Positions 48,837-57,803 are shown, counted from the stretch's first letter. The stretch is DNA of 64,000 nucleotides from Microbacterium radiodurans (GCF_008710705.1 NZ_VYRZ01000003.1:372001-436000), one strand, 5' to 3'. Notes: generated by a model from the letters alone, not told the origin. Program-made: numbers and translations.

Positions 48837-50261
48837 ATGAGTTCTGCCACGCCTGCACGCGGCGCCGCCACCGCCACGCGCGCGCCCAAGCCGAAAAAGC
48901 CGTTCTACCGCTCGTTCGGATTCCAGATCACGGTCGCCCTCATCGCGGGCCTGCTGCTCGGCCTCCTCGCCCGCCAGCTCGGCGACGACGCCGAGGGCAA
49001 CCCGAACGGTCTCGCCGCGACGCTCTCGACGATCGGCAGCGGCTACGTCACCCTGCTGCGCACCGCCGTCGTGCCGCTGATCTTCCTCGCGATCGTCGCG
49101 TCGATCACGCAGCTGCGGAACGTCACCAACGCCGCGCGCCTCGCGGGCCAGACGCTTCTGTGGTTCGGCATCACCGCCCTCATCGCCGTGACGATCGGCA
49201 TCGTGCTGGGTGTCACGATCCAGCCCGGCGCACGCGTCGACGCGGGCGAGCTCGCCGAGGGTGCGCCCTCGAGCGTCGGCTCGTGGTGGGCCTTCCTCAC
49301 CGGGCTCATCCCGCAGAACTTCCTCGGCCTGACGGTGTCGACCTCGGTCGACGCCGAGACGGGTGTCGCCAGCTCGAACGTCGGCTACAACGTTTTGCAG
49401 ATCATCGTCATCTCGGTGGCGATCGGCATCGCCGCCCTGAAGCTCGGCAAGCGCGCCGATGCCTTCGTGTCGTTCACCGAATCGGCGCTGAAGGTCGTCC
49501 AGCGGGTGCTCTGGTGGATCATCCGCATCGCTCCGCTCGGCACGCTCGGTCTCATCGGATCCGCCGTGGTCACCTACGGCTGGGAGAAGCTCACGACGCT
49601 CCTGTGGTTCGCCGTCGCGATCTACATCGGCCTCGCGCTCGTGCTGTTCGTCGTCTACCCCGTGCTGCTGAAGACGCACGGTCTGTCGATCCGCCAGTAC
49701 TTCTCGGGCGTCTGGCCCGCGGTGCAGCTCGCGTTCGTCTCTCGCTCGTCGATCGGGACGCTGCCGCTCACGCAGCGCGTCACGGAGCGGAACCTCGGCG
49801 TGCCGCGCGAGTACGCGTCTTTCGCCGTGCCGTTCGGCGCGACGACCAAGATGGACGGCTGCGCGGCGATCTACCCCGCCATCGCGGCGATCTTCGTCGC
49901 GCAGTTCTTCGGGCTCGAGCTCACCTTCGTGCAGTATCTGCTGATCGTCCTCGTCTCGGTCGTCGGCTCGGCCGCCACCGCGGGGACCACCGGCGCGACC
50001 GTCATGCTCACCCTGACGCTGTCGACCCTCGGTCTGCCGCTCGAGGGCGTCGGGCTGCTTCTCGCGATCGACCCGATCCTCGACATGGGCCGCACCGCCG
50101 TCAACGTGGCGGGTCAGGCGCTCGTTCCGACGATCGTCGCCAGACGCGAGGGCATCCTCGACCGCGATCTGTACGACGCCGAGCGCTCGGGCGACCCGTT
50201 CGCCGACGACAGCGCGGACGACCGCGCCGACGAGGTGGAGGCACCGGCCGCGCGCGCCTGA
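48837..50261 (+). CDS. Dicarboxylate/amino acid:cation symporter (DAACS family)
   Basis: This 474-residue membrane protein is a sodium- or proton-coupled glutamate/dicarboxylate importer. It has the Ser-rich motif SRSSIGTLPLTQR of helical hairpin 1, PFGATTKMDGCA (the NMDG-type motif as KMDG), the hairpin 2 block VVGSAATAGTTGATV and the final DPILDMGRTAVNV. CCAGGAG lies 7 nt before the ATG at 48837; an ATG 13 codons earlier lies upstream of the predicted transcription start. The C-terminus is a soluble acidic tail. Confidence 0.93.
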   Translation: MSSATPARGAATATRAPKPKKPFYRSFGFQITVALIAGLLLGLLARQLGDDAEGNPNGLAATLSTIGSGYVTLLRTAVVPLIFLAIVASITQLRNVTNAARLAGQTLLWFGITALIAVTIGIVLGVTIQPGARVDAGELAEGAPSSVGSWWAFLTGLIPQNFLGLTVSTSVDAETGVASSNVGYNVLQIIVISVAIGIAALKLGKRADAFVSFTESALKVVQRVLWWIIRIAPLGTLGLIGSAVVTYGWEKLTTLLWFAVAIYIGLALVLFVVYPVLLKTHGLSIRQYFSGVWPAVQLAFVSRSSIGTLPLTQRVTERNLGVPREYASFAVPFGATTKMDGCAAIYPAIAAIFVAQFFGLELTFVQYLLIVLVSVVGSAATAGTTGATVMLTLTLSTLGLPLEGVGLLLAIDPILDMGRTAVNVAGQALVPTIVARREGILDRDLYDAERSGDPFADDSADDRADEVEAPAARA

Positions 50262-50271
50262 TCCGCCCCGG

Positions 50272-50335
50272 TGGGGCGCACTTCCGCACGTCGTGCGCGG
50301 ATATCTCCGCGTCGCACGCGCAGAAGTGCGCCCCA
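50272..50335. repeat. Palindromic repeat family, copy 2, acting as terminator
   Basis: TGGGGCGCACTTC (50272-50284) and GAAGTGCGCCCCA (50323-50335) pair perfectly over 13 bp. The centre CGCGGATATCTCCGCG is a one-mismatch version of the copy 1 core at 4532-4549. It lies 11 bp after the symporter stop and 10 bp before the stop of the convergent transglutaminase gene, so it can end both transcripts. Confidence 0.8.
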
Positions 50336-50344
50336 TCGGCGTCC

Positions 50345-52675
50345 TCAGGCGGTGAAGACCGCCCGGGGCAACAGCACGGCGGTCGTCCGCCGCGGCGACG
50401 ACACCGACGCGAGCAATGCGGCACGGATCGCTCGCGCGTCGGATGCCGCGGCCCGGCCGGGCGCTCGGCCGACGCGGTCCGCGTGGCGTCCGAAGCTCGC
50501 CCGTTCGACGGCGCCGACGAGCGACTCGACGCGGTCCTCCGGCACGCCGGCATATGCCGCGAGGCGAGCCCCCAGGGCGCGCGGGCTCTCGGATGCCGGC
50601 ACCGCCTCGCCGATGTCGCGCGCGCTCTCGCGGACGAACCGCCACGCCGCGAGCACATCGCCGCGACCGGCCGCCGCGAGCTGGAGCCGGCGTCGGAACG
50701 CGCCGACCAGGGCTGGGATCAGCAGCAGCACGATGACACCGACGACGACGCCGGCGTAGGGCAGAGCGACCGCGATTGGAGATTCGCCGGCAGCGGTGCC
50801 GGCGGGCGCGGATGCGGTCGGCGTCGGGCTCGGGGCGTCCTCGGGCGCGAGGGGGGCCGCCTCCTCCGGCGCGGTCTCCTCGGTCACGTCCTGGCCGCCG
50901 TCGGCGGGCACCGGCTGCGTCGACCGCGTGTACGTCTGCGGTGCGCCGAGGCTGTTCGTGGGCTCGAACTGCACCCAGCCGATGCCTGCGAAGTTGACCT
51001 CCGGCCAGGCGTGCAGCTGCGAGCTCGACACCGTCGCGACGCTCTGGTCGTCGACCGACGCGCCGGTCAGGGTGCCCGGCAGGTAGCCAATCACGATGCG
51101 CGACGGCATCCCGAGCGTGCGGGCCATGACGGCGAACGCCGAAGCGAAGTGCACGCAGTATCCCGCGCGCTCGTCGAGGAAGTCGGCGATCGCATCGACA
51201 CCCGACCCGTCGAATCCGTCGGACACGGGCGCGTCGAGCGAGTAGCTGAAGGCGGCGCTGCGGAACCAGCGCTGCAGAGCCGCGAGCCGGTCGTAGTCGT
51301 TGGCCGCGTCGGCGGTGATCTCCGACGCCGTCTCGGCGATGACGTCCGGCATGTCGTCGGGGAGCGCAGTCAGCGCGTCGGAGAGGCCCTCGGTCGTCGT
51401 TCCGGCGGCTTGGATCTGCTCGAGCGTCGGACGCACGACGTGGGTCGTCGTGAGGTACTCCTGCCCGGGCGTGGCTGCATCGGCGGCGACCACCGTGCGG
51501 TTGGCCGGCATGGCTTCCCACGACCCCGCGAGATCATCGACCCGCACCGCGGGCCCCGGGATCGGCAGCCACGGCGAGTTGAGCTGGTCGATCGTGACGG
51601 TCGTCAGGTACTCGGTGACCCGGATGTCGGGCCCGGCGGTGACCGGACCGAGCGCTTCCGGACTCAGCGGAACGGTGTCGCCGCGGTCGGGCTCCCAGAC
51701 GTCGCCGTCGAACTGCGACAGTGTCGCGGCGCGCAGATACGGCATCGTGGGCGCGTTCGTGCGGGTGCTCAGCACCTCGACCTCGACGGGTCGGCGCAGG
51801 TCGTCGCCGAGCTCGAGGTTGGCGTTGATGGTGGTAGCGGGGCCCGTCCCGACTCCGGCTCGCGGTGCCGGCCGGGGGAGTTCGGGGGTGATCACGACGG
51901 CGGCGAGGATCGCGGCGACGGCCACGGTGGCGGTCACGGCCGCCGCCGCACCGCTGCGCCGTGTCGGCGCACCGGCATCCTCGGGGTGATCGGAGACCGA
52001 GCCCGCCGCGAGGTGAAGCGTCGCCCGCTCACGCGAACGCGTCTCGGCGCGGATCAGCAGCAGCGCCGAGACGGCGAGCACGACGAAGGCGGCGACGTCG
52101 GTGCGGGCGGGCACCGCCAGGGCGGGGATGAGCCATACCGCCACGAGGGCGACGGTGGCGAGAAGCGGCATCCGGGCGGTCACGACCGTGTGATCGAGGA
52201 GGATCGCGAGGGCGGCGACGGCGCTGACGACGAGCGCCGCGAGCGGGCGCTCGACGGCGACCGGCGCGATGCCCTCGACGATCTGCTGCGACGCGGCCGC
52301 GGCGATCGTGGGCAGCTCCGCGAACGTCGCCGGTGTCGGGATGATGCCGAGCACCGCCGATCCCGAGAAGAAGAACAGCGTGACCAGGGCCACCGCGACG
52401 ACGAGTTCCGCGATCGTCGTGACGATCGCGGGGGCGCGGAGCCTCCGGAGGACGACACCGACCGCGAGGATCGAGCACACCACGAACAGGCCCGTCGCCA
52501 CCCACAGGCCGCCGGCGAGGACCCGGAGGAGGGGCAGCGACGCAGCCACGAGGGCGCCGAGCAGGGCGAGAGAGAGCAGGGCGTCCCCGCCCCGGGTCAT
52601 CTGTGCACGGGTCGGCATGCGGCTGGTCTGCGTCACGGGGTGAGCTGCGGGCGACGTCGGATCACGCGGCGGCAT
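50345..52675 (-). CDS. TgpA-like transglutaminase-domain membrane protein
   Basis: This 776-residue protein has five or six N-terminal membrane helices (about residues 30-230), an extracytoplasmic domain, and a transglutaminase core with AGYCVHFASAFAVMARTLGMP (catalytic Cys), SQLHAWPEVNF (His) and GWVQFEPTN. A Pro/Ala-rich linker, one more helix and a cytoplasmic DUF4129-like tail follow. Such proteins travel with MoxR and DUF58 proteins and are thought to modify or process envelope proteins. The ATG at 52675 overlaps the DUF58 gene by 14 bases; no clear ribosome binding site decides the start. Confidence 0.86.
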   Translation of the reverse strand: MPPRDPTSPAAHPVTQTSRMPTRAQMTRGGDALLSLALLGALVAASLPLLRVLAGGLWVATGLFVVCSILAVGVVLRRLRAPAIVTTIAELVVAVALVTLFFFSGSAVLGIIPTPATFAELPTIAAAASQQIVEGIAPVAVERPLAALVVSAVAALAILLDHTVVTARMPLLATVALVAVWLIPALAVPARTDVAAFVVLAVSALLLIRAETRSRERATLHLAAGSVSDHPEDAGAPTRRSGAAAAVTATVAVAAILAAVVITPELPRPAPRAGVGTGPATTINANLELGDDLRRPVEVEVLSTRTNAPTMPYLRAATLSQFDGDVWEPDRGDTVPLSPEALGPVTAGPDIRVTEYLTTVTIDQLNSPWLPIPGPAVRVDDLAGSWEAMPANRTVVAADAATPGQEYLTTTHVVRPTLEQIQAAGTTTEGLSDALTALPDDMPDVIAETASEITADAANDYDRLAALQRWFRSAAFSYSLDAPVSDGFDGSGVDAIADFLDERAGYCVHFASAFAVMARTLGMPSRIVIGYLPGTLTGASVDDQSVATVSSSQLHAWPEVNFAGIGWVQFEPTNSLGAPQTYTRSTQPVPADGGQDVTEETAPEEAAPLAPEDAPSPTPTASAPAGTAAGESPIAVALPYAGVVVGVIVLLLIPALVGAFRRRLQLAAAGRGDVLAAWRFVRESARDIGEAVPASESPRALGARLAAYAGVPEDRVESLVGAVERASFGRHADRVGRAPGRAAASDARAIRAALLASVSSPRRTTAVLLPRAVFTA

Positions 52676-53981
52676 GGGAGCGCCCCCGATCCGCGGCGTT
52701 CCGCCAGATCTCGGCGACGTCGGTTTCCGGGACGAGGGTGGCGGCTCGCCACCCGGCCTCACGCGCTCGGTCGACCGCGCCGCGGTCGGGATCGGCGGCG
52801 AACAGCATCGGCAGCGCGGTGTGTCCGACGGCGGGGGCGAGCCGTTCGGCATCGGCGACGGTGAGGCGTCCGGTGACCACCACGAGTGGTCCCGCCATCG
52901 TCGCGGCGAAGAGCCGGGGGAGAAGCGGAAGGCGGTCCTCGCCGGCCGTCGAGACGGTCGCGAGATCGACCGCGAGCTGCTCGAGGGCGACGCCGTCGCC
53001 GGCGGGCACGAGGGCACCGATGGGGCGTCCGTCGGCCTCGATGACCGAGACGTCGTATCCCTCTCGGATGAGGCGGGCGGCCGCCGAGAGCACGAGGGTC
53101 ACCGCCGTCTCGAAGGCGGCATCGGCTCCCGGCGCGGTCGCTGCGGCGGGCCAGCGCGTCTCGGCACGGTCGAGCACGACGGTCGCCTCGGGCGTGGACT
53201 CCTGCTCCTCCTGCCGCACCATCAGTTCGTCGTGATGAGCACTGGCGCGCCAGTTGATGCGTCGCATCGAGTCGCCCGGCATGTAGACGCGGGGGATGAG
53301 GTTGTCGGCGCCCTCGCCGAGCTGGTGCGTGGCGGTGTGCAGGCTACCGCCGGCTTCGCCGGGGAACTCGGTGAGCGGCGGCAGCGCGACCGTGGCGGGG
53401 GCGACGGTGACGCTTTCGACGGTGCCCAGCCGGATCCGCCGACGGGCGAAGCCGAACGGGTCGGTGACGATGACGCGGAACGGGCCGACCTCGCGGACGC
53501 CGCGGACCGTGGGCCGCACGCGGTAGTGCAGGCGCACGTGCTCGGCGGCGGCGGCGGGCGGCAGCATCCCGCTCGCGTCGCCCTCCCATCCCGGACCGAG
53601 GGCGTCCTGCCATCGGGCTGCGGCGCCGGCGAAGCCGCCGCGGGCCGTCGCGTGAAGGGTCACGTCGCTCGGCTGCCCGACGGCCGCCACATCGGGGCTG
53701 AATGATCGGGCGACGTCGCCGTAGCGGTGGACGAACCAGAGCGAGGCCCAGGCCAGCGCTGTTCCCGCCCACAGCAGCACGGCGACGTAGACGAGCTCGA
53801 CGAGTCCGACCTGGTGGGCGACGATCATGGCCGCGGCGCCCAGGACGACCGCGGCCGTACCGCGCAGGGTGAGCGGCCAGAACGGCGTGTCGCGGCCGTC
53901 GCCGAACGGCCAGAGCGCGTGCGCGAAGCGCCGTGCGAGGCGTGCGCGGGAACGCAGCGGGGGAGCGGTCCGGTCGGTCAT
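52662..53981 (-). CDS. DUF58 domain protein
   Basis: This 439-residue protein has two N-terminal membrane helices and a von Willebrand-type DUF58 domain. The signature is NLIPRVYMPGDSMRRINWRA followed by HHDELMVRQEEQES, and EATVVLDRAETRW begins the metal-site region. It is the usual partner of MoxR ATPases. The ATG at 53981 follows the MoxR stop by 7 bases. Confidence 0.88.
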   Translation of the reverse strand: MTDRTAPPLRSRARLARRFAHALWPFGDGRDTPFWPLTLRGTAAVVLGAAAMIVAHQVGLVELVYVAVLLWAGTALAWASLWFVHRYGDVARSFSPDVAAVGQPSDVTLHATARGGFAGAAARWQDALGPGWEGDASGMLPPAAAAEHVRLHYRVRPTVRGVREVGPFRVIVTDPFGFARRRIRLGTVESVTVAPATVALPPLTEFPGEAGGSLHTATHQLGEGADNLIPRVYMPGDSMRRINWRASAHHDELMVRQEEQESTPEATVVLDRAETRWPAAATAPGADAAFETAVTLVLSAAARLIREGYDVSVIEADGRPIGALVPAGDGVALEQLAVDLATVSTAGEDRLPLLPRLFAATMAGPLVVVTGRLTVADAERLAPAVGHTALPMLFAADPDRGAVDRAREAGWRAATLVPETDVAEIWRNAADRGRSHAAA

Positions 53982-53988
53982 CTCATTC

Positions 53989-54981
53989 TCAGCGGACGGG
54001 GAGCGGGACCGGCACACTCGCCGCGATGCTCGTGAGCGCCGCAGAGACGACATCGGCGCCGCTGCGGCCCCGAGCCGTGCCCGTTGCGCGAGCCGGGATG
54101 AGACGGTGGGCGAACACGGGATGCAGCAGCGCCACGATGTCGTCGGGGATGACGAACGCGCGCCCGTCCAGAGCCGCCCACACCTTCGCGGCGCGGACGA
54201 GCTGCAGGGTGGCGCGCGGGCTCGCGCCCAGGCGCAGGTCGGGGTGTTCGCGCGTCGCGCGGGAGATCGCCACGGCGTACTCCTCGACGGCGCGTGAGAC
54301 GTGGAGGCGCCGCGCCCACGCGATGAGATCCTGCACCTCGGCTGCCGCGATGACCGGCGTGAGGGCGTGGAGGGGGTTGACGCTGTCGCGCTGACGGAGC
54401 ATCTGCGCCTCGGAGTCGGCGTCGGGGTATCCCATCGAGATGCGCATCATGAAGCGGTCGCGCTGAGCTTCGGGGAGCGCGTACGTCCCTTCCATCTCGA
54501 GCGGGTTCTGCGTCGCGACGACGAGGAAGGGCGCCGGCAGCGGGTGCGTCCGGCCGTCGACGGTGACCTGACGCTCCTCCATCGCCTCGAGCAGCGCCGA
54601 CTGAGTCTTCGGCGAGGAGCGGTTGATCTCGTCTGCGAGGACGATGTGGGCGAAGATCGCACCCTGCTTGAACTCGAACTCGCGGTCGGCCTGGTTGTAG
54701 ACGCTCACGCCGGTGACGTCGCCCGGCAGCAGGTCGGGGGTGAACTGGATGCGCCGCACCGTCGCCTGCACGCTCGCCGCGAGGGCGCGGGCGAGCATCG
54801 TCTTGCCGACGCCCGGGACGTCCTCGATGAGGAGATGGCCCTCGGCAAGCAGGCAGACGAGCGCCGAGCGCACCGCTTCAGGTTTGCCGTCGATCACGCG
54901 GCCGATGCTGGCGGCGATCGCGTCGGTCGTGGCGGCGAATCGATCGGGGCCGACGTCCGGTCCCGTGCCATCTGCGGTCAT
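53989..54981 (-). CDS. MoxR family AAA+ ATPase
   Basis: This 330-residue AAA+ chaperone-like ATPase has Walker A in DVPGVGKTMLARALA, Walker B in VLADEINRSSPKTQSALLEAMEE and the sensor region VVATQNPLEMEGTYALPEAQ. MoxR proteins remodel partner proteins, often with DUF58/VWA proteins as adaptors (known). First gene of the moxR-DUF58-transglutaminase operon. GAGGGGAT is the ribosome binding site, and a TAGGCT hexamer lies about 40 nt further upstream. Confidence 0.93.
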   Translation of the reverse strand: MTADGTGPDVGPDRFAATTDAIAASIGRVIDGKPEAVRSALVCLLAEGHLLIEDVPGVGKTMLARALAASVQATVRRIQFTPDLLPGDVTGVSVYNQADREFEFKQGAIFAHIVLADEINRSSPKTQSALLEAMEERQVTVDGRTHPLPAPFLVVATQNPLEMEGTYALPEAQRDRFMMRISMGYPDADSEAQMLRQRDSVNPLHALTPVIAAAEVQDLIAWARRLHVSRAVEEYAVAISRATREHPDLRLGASPRATLQLVRAAKVWAALDGRAFVIPDDIVALLHPVFAHRLIPARATGTARGRSGADVVSAALTSIAASVPVPLPVR

Positions 54982-55027
54982 GCGATCCCCTCGTCATCCC
55001 GGCGCAGCGCTGCGCCCCCTGCGCGAG

Positions 55028-55033
55028 AGCCTA
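55028..55033 (-). promoter_or_regulatory. -10 hexamer TAGGCT of the moxR operon
   Basis: On the minus strand TAGGCT would start transcription near 55021, giving a leader of about 40 nt. Confidence 0.5.
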
Positions 55034-55177
55034 ACGGCCGGAGATGACGGGAGGACTCAGGAACGAAACTCCCGTCCGGAAGTTCGACTGGATCCAATAA
55101 CCGCCGCTCATGCCTGCTAATCTCGCGGAGTCGGGGCCGGTCTTGCGGGTCCTGTTGATGATCAGAAAGACACTCAC

Positions 55178-55522
55178 ATGCCCTATCGCAGCAGGGAGAC
55201 CCTCGAGGGCTGGCTGGCCGGCTTCATCTCCAGTCGAGCCGACGGAGATCTGATCCGCGTCGCGCTGCAGGACAGTTCGCTGGGTGCTGATGGGGGATTG
55301 GTGATCGTTCCGCTTCGGAACGCGAGCACGACGGTCTACATCCACCCGCCGGTCGAGGTCGACCCGCGGTGGCGTGTGGTGTTCGAACCGCAGCCCGAGG
55401 AGATCGCGCTCTCCAGTGAAGAGGTCTACGCGTTGACTGCCGAGCTCAACACGGCGGCGCAATTGTGCGCGTATCTCGCGGAGAGGTCGGCAAGCCACCG
55501 CGAAGAGCCGCCGGCCGCTTGA
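55178..55522 (+). CDS. Hypothetical 114-residue protein
   Basis: I do not recognise this protein. It is soluble and acidic, beginning YRSRETLEGWLAGFISS, with a beta-rich middle (VIVPLRNASTTVYIHPPVEV) and a helical end with LSSEEVYALTAELNTAAQL. An extended -10-like TGCTAATCT lies about 60 nt upstream of the ATG. It is the first of several small orphan genes in the accessory stretch before the SRP RNA gene. Confidence 0.6.
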   Translation: MPYRSRETLEGWLAGFISSRADGDLIRVALQDSSLGADGGLVIVPLRNASTTVYIHPPVEVDPRWRVVFEPQPEEIALSSEEVYALTAELNTAAQLCAYLAERSASHREEPPAA

Positions 55523-55691
55523 CGCGGTCGAATCTGACTTGCTCGCATCCGGCGCAAACACCGCGAATCTGCGGGCGGCGCTGGATCGCGGCATCCCGGC
55601 AGCGAGTCGCCTCGTCACAAGCCGATCAGTTACGTGCGCACGTTCGTGGAATCGTCGCCACATCGTGAACGATGCCAGAACCGCCGCTTCT

Positions 55692-56042
55692 TCAGTAACC
55701 GTCGAGGTCGGGGTCCCAGTTGTCCACTTCTGCGGGTGCGGACAGCGTGCGTGCGCCGGGCACGTTCGGGTACGGGTAGGCGGGGTGCATGCGAAACAGG
55801 GTGGCGCTGGTGGAGAAGTCGGGTTCTTCTCCCTGCCAACCTGCGGGTTCGGTCAGCATGGGTATGCCGGGTCCGACGATCATGGCGACGTCGTGGTGTC
55901 GGTCGGGCGTGTCAGCGGCTGCGGGGACGCGTACGTGTGCCGTTTGTCCGAGGTTCGCGAGAGCGGCCGTGAGCTGCATGAGCGCGTCGGCGACGTCGTC
56001 GGTTGTCACGATGACTCCCGCTCCGTAGACGATCCGACGCAT
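55692..56042 (-). CDS. Hypothetical 116-residue protein
   Basis: I do not recognise this protein. It begins MRRIVYGAGVIVTTDDVADA, has a helical ALMQLTAALANLGQTA segment and a Pro/Asp-rich C-terminus ending DNWDPDLDGY. The frame is open 66 codons further upstream, but that part lacks a plausible protein. It lies in tandem, 145 bp downstream of another orphan on the same strand (56188-56475). Confidence 0.5.
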   Translation of the reverse strand: MRRIVYGAGVIVTTDDVADALMQLTAALANLGQTAHVRVPAAADTPDRHHDVAMIVGPGIPMLTEPAGWQGEEPDFSTSATLFRMHPAYPYPNVPGARTLSAPAEVDNWDPDLDGY

Positions 56043-56187
56043 CGGGTCAGTCTGCGCTCCTCCGCGGGCCTCGACGATGGGGGTTGTGTTCGCGGGCGGT
56101 TGTCCGCACTTTCCGCGTTCCCCGCCGATCGGTGAGTCGGGTCGGGGACCGCTCGAGCATCGCCTTTCGGTGTTGCGACGAGATCCA

Positions 56188-56475
56188 TCAGAAGTCGTCG
56201 AAATGAGTTCCGAACGGCCTGTCGAGGTCGCCGTCATCACGCGGGTCGAACTGTACGGCCTCCACCGAGATGATCACCCGGCTGTGCGGGGTGATCAGCG
56301 CCCGGACCGTGCGGTTGCCGACCACGGTGAAGCGCACGAACCGTCCCCCCAGGCGCACTGCGTCCTCGATCTTCAGCACGAGCTCGTCGACCACGTCGCC
56401 TTGCGCGAGAGGGAACACGGAGTCATCGATCGCGATCGAGCTCCGAACCATCGTTGACTGAGTCTGGCCGGTCAT
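56188..56475 (-). CDS. Hypothetical 95-residue protein
   Basis: I do not recognise this protein. It contains VRSSIAIDDSVFPLAQGD, a helix (VVDELVLKIEDAVRLG) and a beta-rich part (RFVRFTVVGNRTVRALIT) ending in acidic residues. The ATG at 56475 begins TGQTQSTMV; a second ATG at 56451 is possible. It may form a unit with the downstream orphan at 55692. Confidence 0.5.
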   Translation of the reverse strand: MTGQTQSTMVRSSIAIDDSVFPLAQGDVVDELVLKIEDAVRLGGRFVRFTVVGNRTVRALITPHSRVIISVEAVQFDPRDDGDLDRPFGTHFDDF

Positions 56476-56566
56476 GCGTGCAACGTAGACGAGAAGCTCG
56501 GCTGAATCCGCCGGGGTTGACAGCCCGTTGCCATCCACCGGCTGCGGCTGATGGCACGTAGCTCCC

Positions 56567-56743
56567 GTGCACGAGCGCGTCGAGGTCTCGCGGAGGCGAG
56601 CCCGCGTTCGGTCGGTTCGTTCCCATGCCGAGATCGTGTTGCAGCAGAACATCGACGTCCTCGGCTTCGAACTCGCCGCCGAGGACATGGACCGCATTGC
56701 GACCCCTCCGCTTCAGGTGCGGTCGTGGAGTGTGATCTGGTAG
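56567..56743 (+). pseudogene. Remnant of an aldo/keto reductase C-terminus
   Basis: In this frame the translation contains SVRSHAEIVLQQ followed by NIDVLGFELAAEDMDRIA (56648-56701), which corresponds to the C-terminal NFDVFDFELSxEDMxxI block of aldo/keto reductases. Nothing upstream resembles the barrel or catalytic residues, and the frame runs into the end of the VOC gene. It is best read as a decayed fragment left by deletion or transfer. Confidence 0.6.
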
Positions 56744-57081
56744 CCGTCGAGGTCCGCAAGGGTGAAAGTGCGACCGAACGGTCCGTCGATCGGTGAAGCG
56801 ACGATCGTATGCCCGTCGGCCACGAGCTCGTCGTGGATCGACTGCACATCTGTGGCATGGAGCCAGATCGCTGCGCCGATGCCCGGCTGCGGGACGGCGT
56901 CGAGATCGACACCCGGTACGAGGTTGCGAAGAGCGAACGCTATCGGCTTGGTCTCGAAAACCACCGCGTGCGGTGGTCCTGCCGGAGAGCGAACGAGGCC
57001 AAGATACTGCTCGTAGAACGCCTGCGCCGCGTCGAGGTCGCGAACCTGGAGCGAGATGAAGTCGGGTCCGGTGACGGCCAT
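56713..57081 (-). CDS. VOC family (glyoxalase/bleomycin resistance-like) protein
   Basis: This 122-residue protein has the paired beta-alpha-beta-beta-beta modules of the vicinal oxygen chelate fold: FISLQVRDLDAAQAFYEQYLGL and GAAIWLHATDVQSIHDELV, ending GRTFTLADLDGYQITLHD. Some members detoxify small electrophiles or bind antibiotics. It starts with ATG at 57081 and is divergent from a MarR regulator, which probably represses it. Confidence 0.88.
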   Translation of the reverse strand: MAVTGPDFISLQVRDLDAAQAFYEQYLGLVRSPAGPPHAVVFETKPIAFALRNLVPGVDLDAVPQPGIGAAIWLHATDVQSIHDELVADGHTIVASPIDGPFGRTFTLADLDGYQITLHDRT

Positions 57082-57091
57082 GCCATCCTCT

Positions 57092-57145
57092 TTCTGTGTA
57101 AGTCTTCTGTGTAAGTCTTCTGACATACGAGACAATATGTCAGAA
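57092..57145. promoter_or_regulatory. MarR operator region with tandem and inverted repeats
   Basis: TTCTGTGTAAGTC is repeated exactly twice in tandem (57092-57104 and 57105-57117). Directly after, TTCTGACATA (57118-57127) and TATGTCAGAA (57136-57145) form a perfect 10-bp inverted repeat with an 8-bp spacer, a typical MarR-type site. A further TGACAT lies next to the regulator's ATG. Confidence 0.7.
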
Positions 57146-57152
57146 TGCTGAC

Positions 57153-57629
57153 ATGAGTCAAGATGGCGCCGGGATCGATCTCGAGACCTCGATGGGTTAC
57201 CTCCTGAAAGAGGCATCGTCTGCTCTTCGTGGTGCGATGGAGGAGGTGCTCCGTCCGCTCGGAATGACGATCACCCATTACTCCTGTCTCGAGCTGCTCG
57301 CACAGCGCCCGGGCCTGTCGAACTCGGCACTCGCACGTGGAGCGTTCGTTACGCGCCAGTCGATGAACGTGCTGCTGCAGACTCTCGAACGCGACGGCGT
57401 TGTGTCGCGGCCGACGGAGGCTCCGGTGGGGCGAGTCCTCCCCGTCCAGCTCACCTCAGCTGGTCGCGCTCAACTGAAAAGGGCGACCGCTGAGGTTCGA
57501 GCTGTTGAGCTGCGGATGATGCGCGACCTCACCGACGTGGAACGGGATACGGCATTCCGAGTGCTCCGGCAGATGTCCCGGTCGTTGCGGAACGAAACCT
57601 CTTCGTCTGATCCCGCGATCTCGGGATAA
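57153..57629 (+). CDS. MarR family transcriptional regulator
   Basis: This 158-residue winged-helix regulator has LLKEASSALRGAMEEVLRPL (dimerisation helix), THYSCLELLAQRPGLSNSALARGAFVTRQSMNVLLQTLERDG (recognition region, broken here across several helices) and the wing with RVLPVQLTSAGR. It is divergent from the VOC gene and the operator repeats lie between them, so both are probably self-controlled by this protein. Confidence 0.9.
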   Translation: MSQDGAGIDLETSMGYLLKEASSALRGAMEEVLRPLGMTITHYSCLELLAQRPGLSNSALARGAFVTRQSMNVLLQTLERDGVVSRPTEAPVGRVLPVQLTSAGRAQLKRATAEVRAVELRMMRDLTDVERDTAFRVLRQMSRSLRNETSSSDPAISG

Positions 57630-57797
57630 CCCCCTGCATGTTCGTGCGGGCATGACGGTACAGCTGCCTGCTGCGATCGGGGAGCCGCGCTCCGAACAAC
57701 CTGGAGAAGCGGCCTGAAAGCGAGAGCTTTCCGGCGAGGCGGGGGCACTCGGGTGGTCATCAGGCCCACCCGGTTCGAGCGGGGCGCGGCATCCGGT

Positions 57798-57803
57798 TAG
57801 ACT
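57798..57803 (+). promoter_or_regulatory. -10 hexamer TAGACT of the SRP RNA gene
   Basis: TAGACT ends 7 nt before the RNA's predicted first base at 57811. Confidence 0.6.

Noticed and set aside
48683..52864. A 1393-codon plus-strand frame across the symporter and transglutaminase genes
   Set aside because: It crosses two well-supported genes in other frames and is Arg/Ala-rich noise.
57470..57769. A minus-strand frame after the marR gene
   Set aside because: It overlaps the 3' part of marR and has no domain, ribosome binding site or conserved start.
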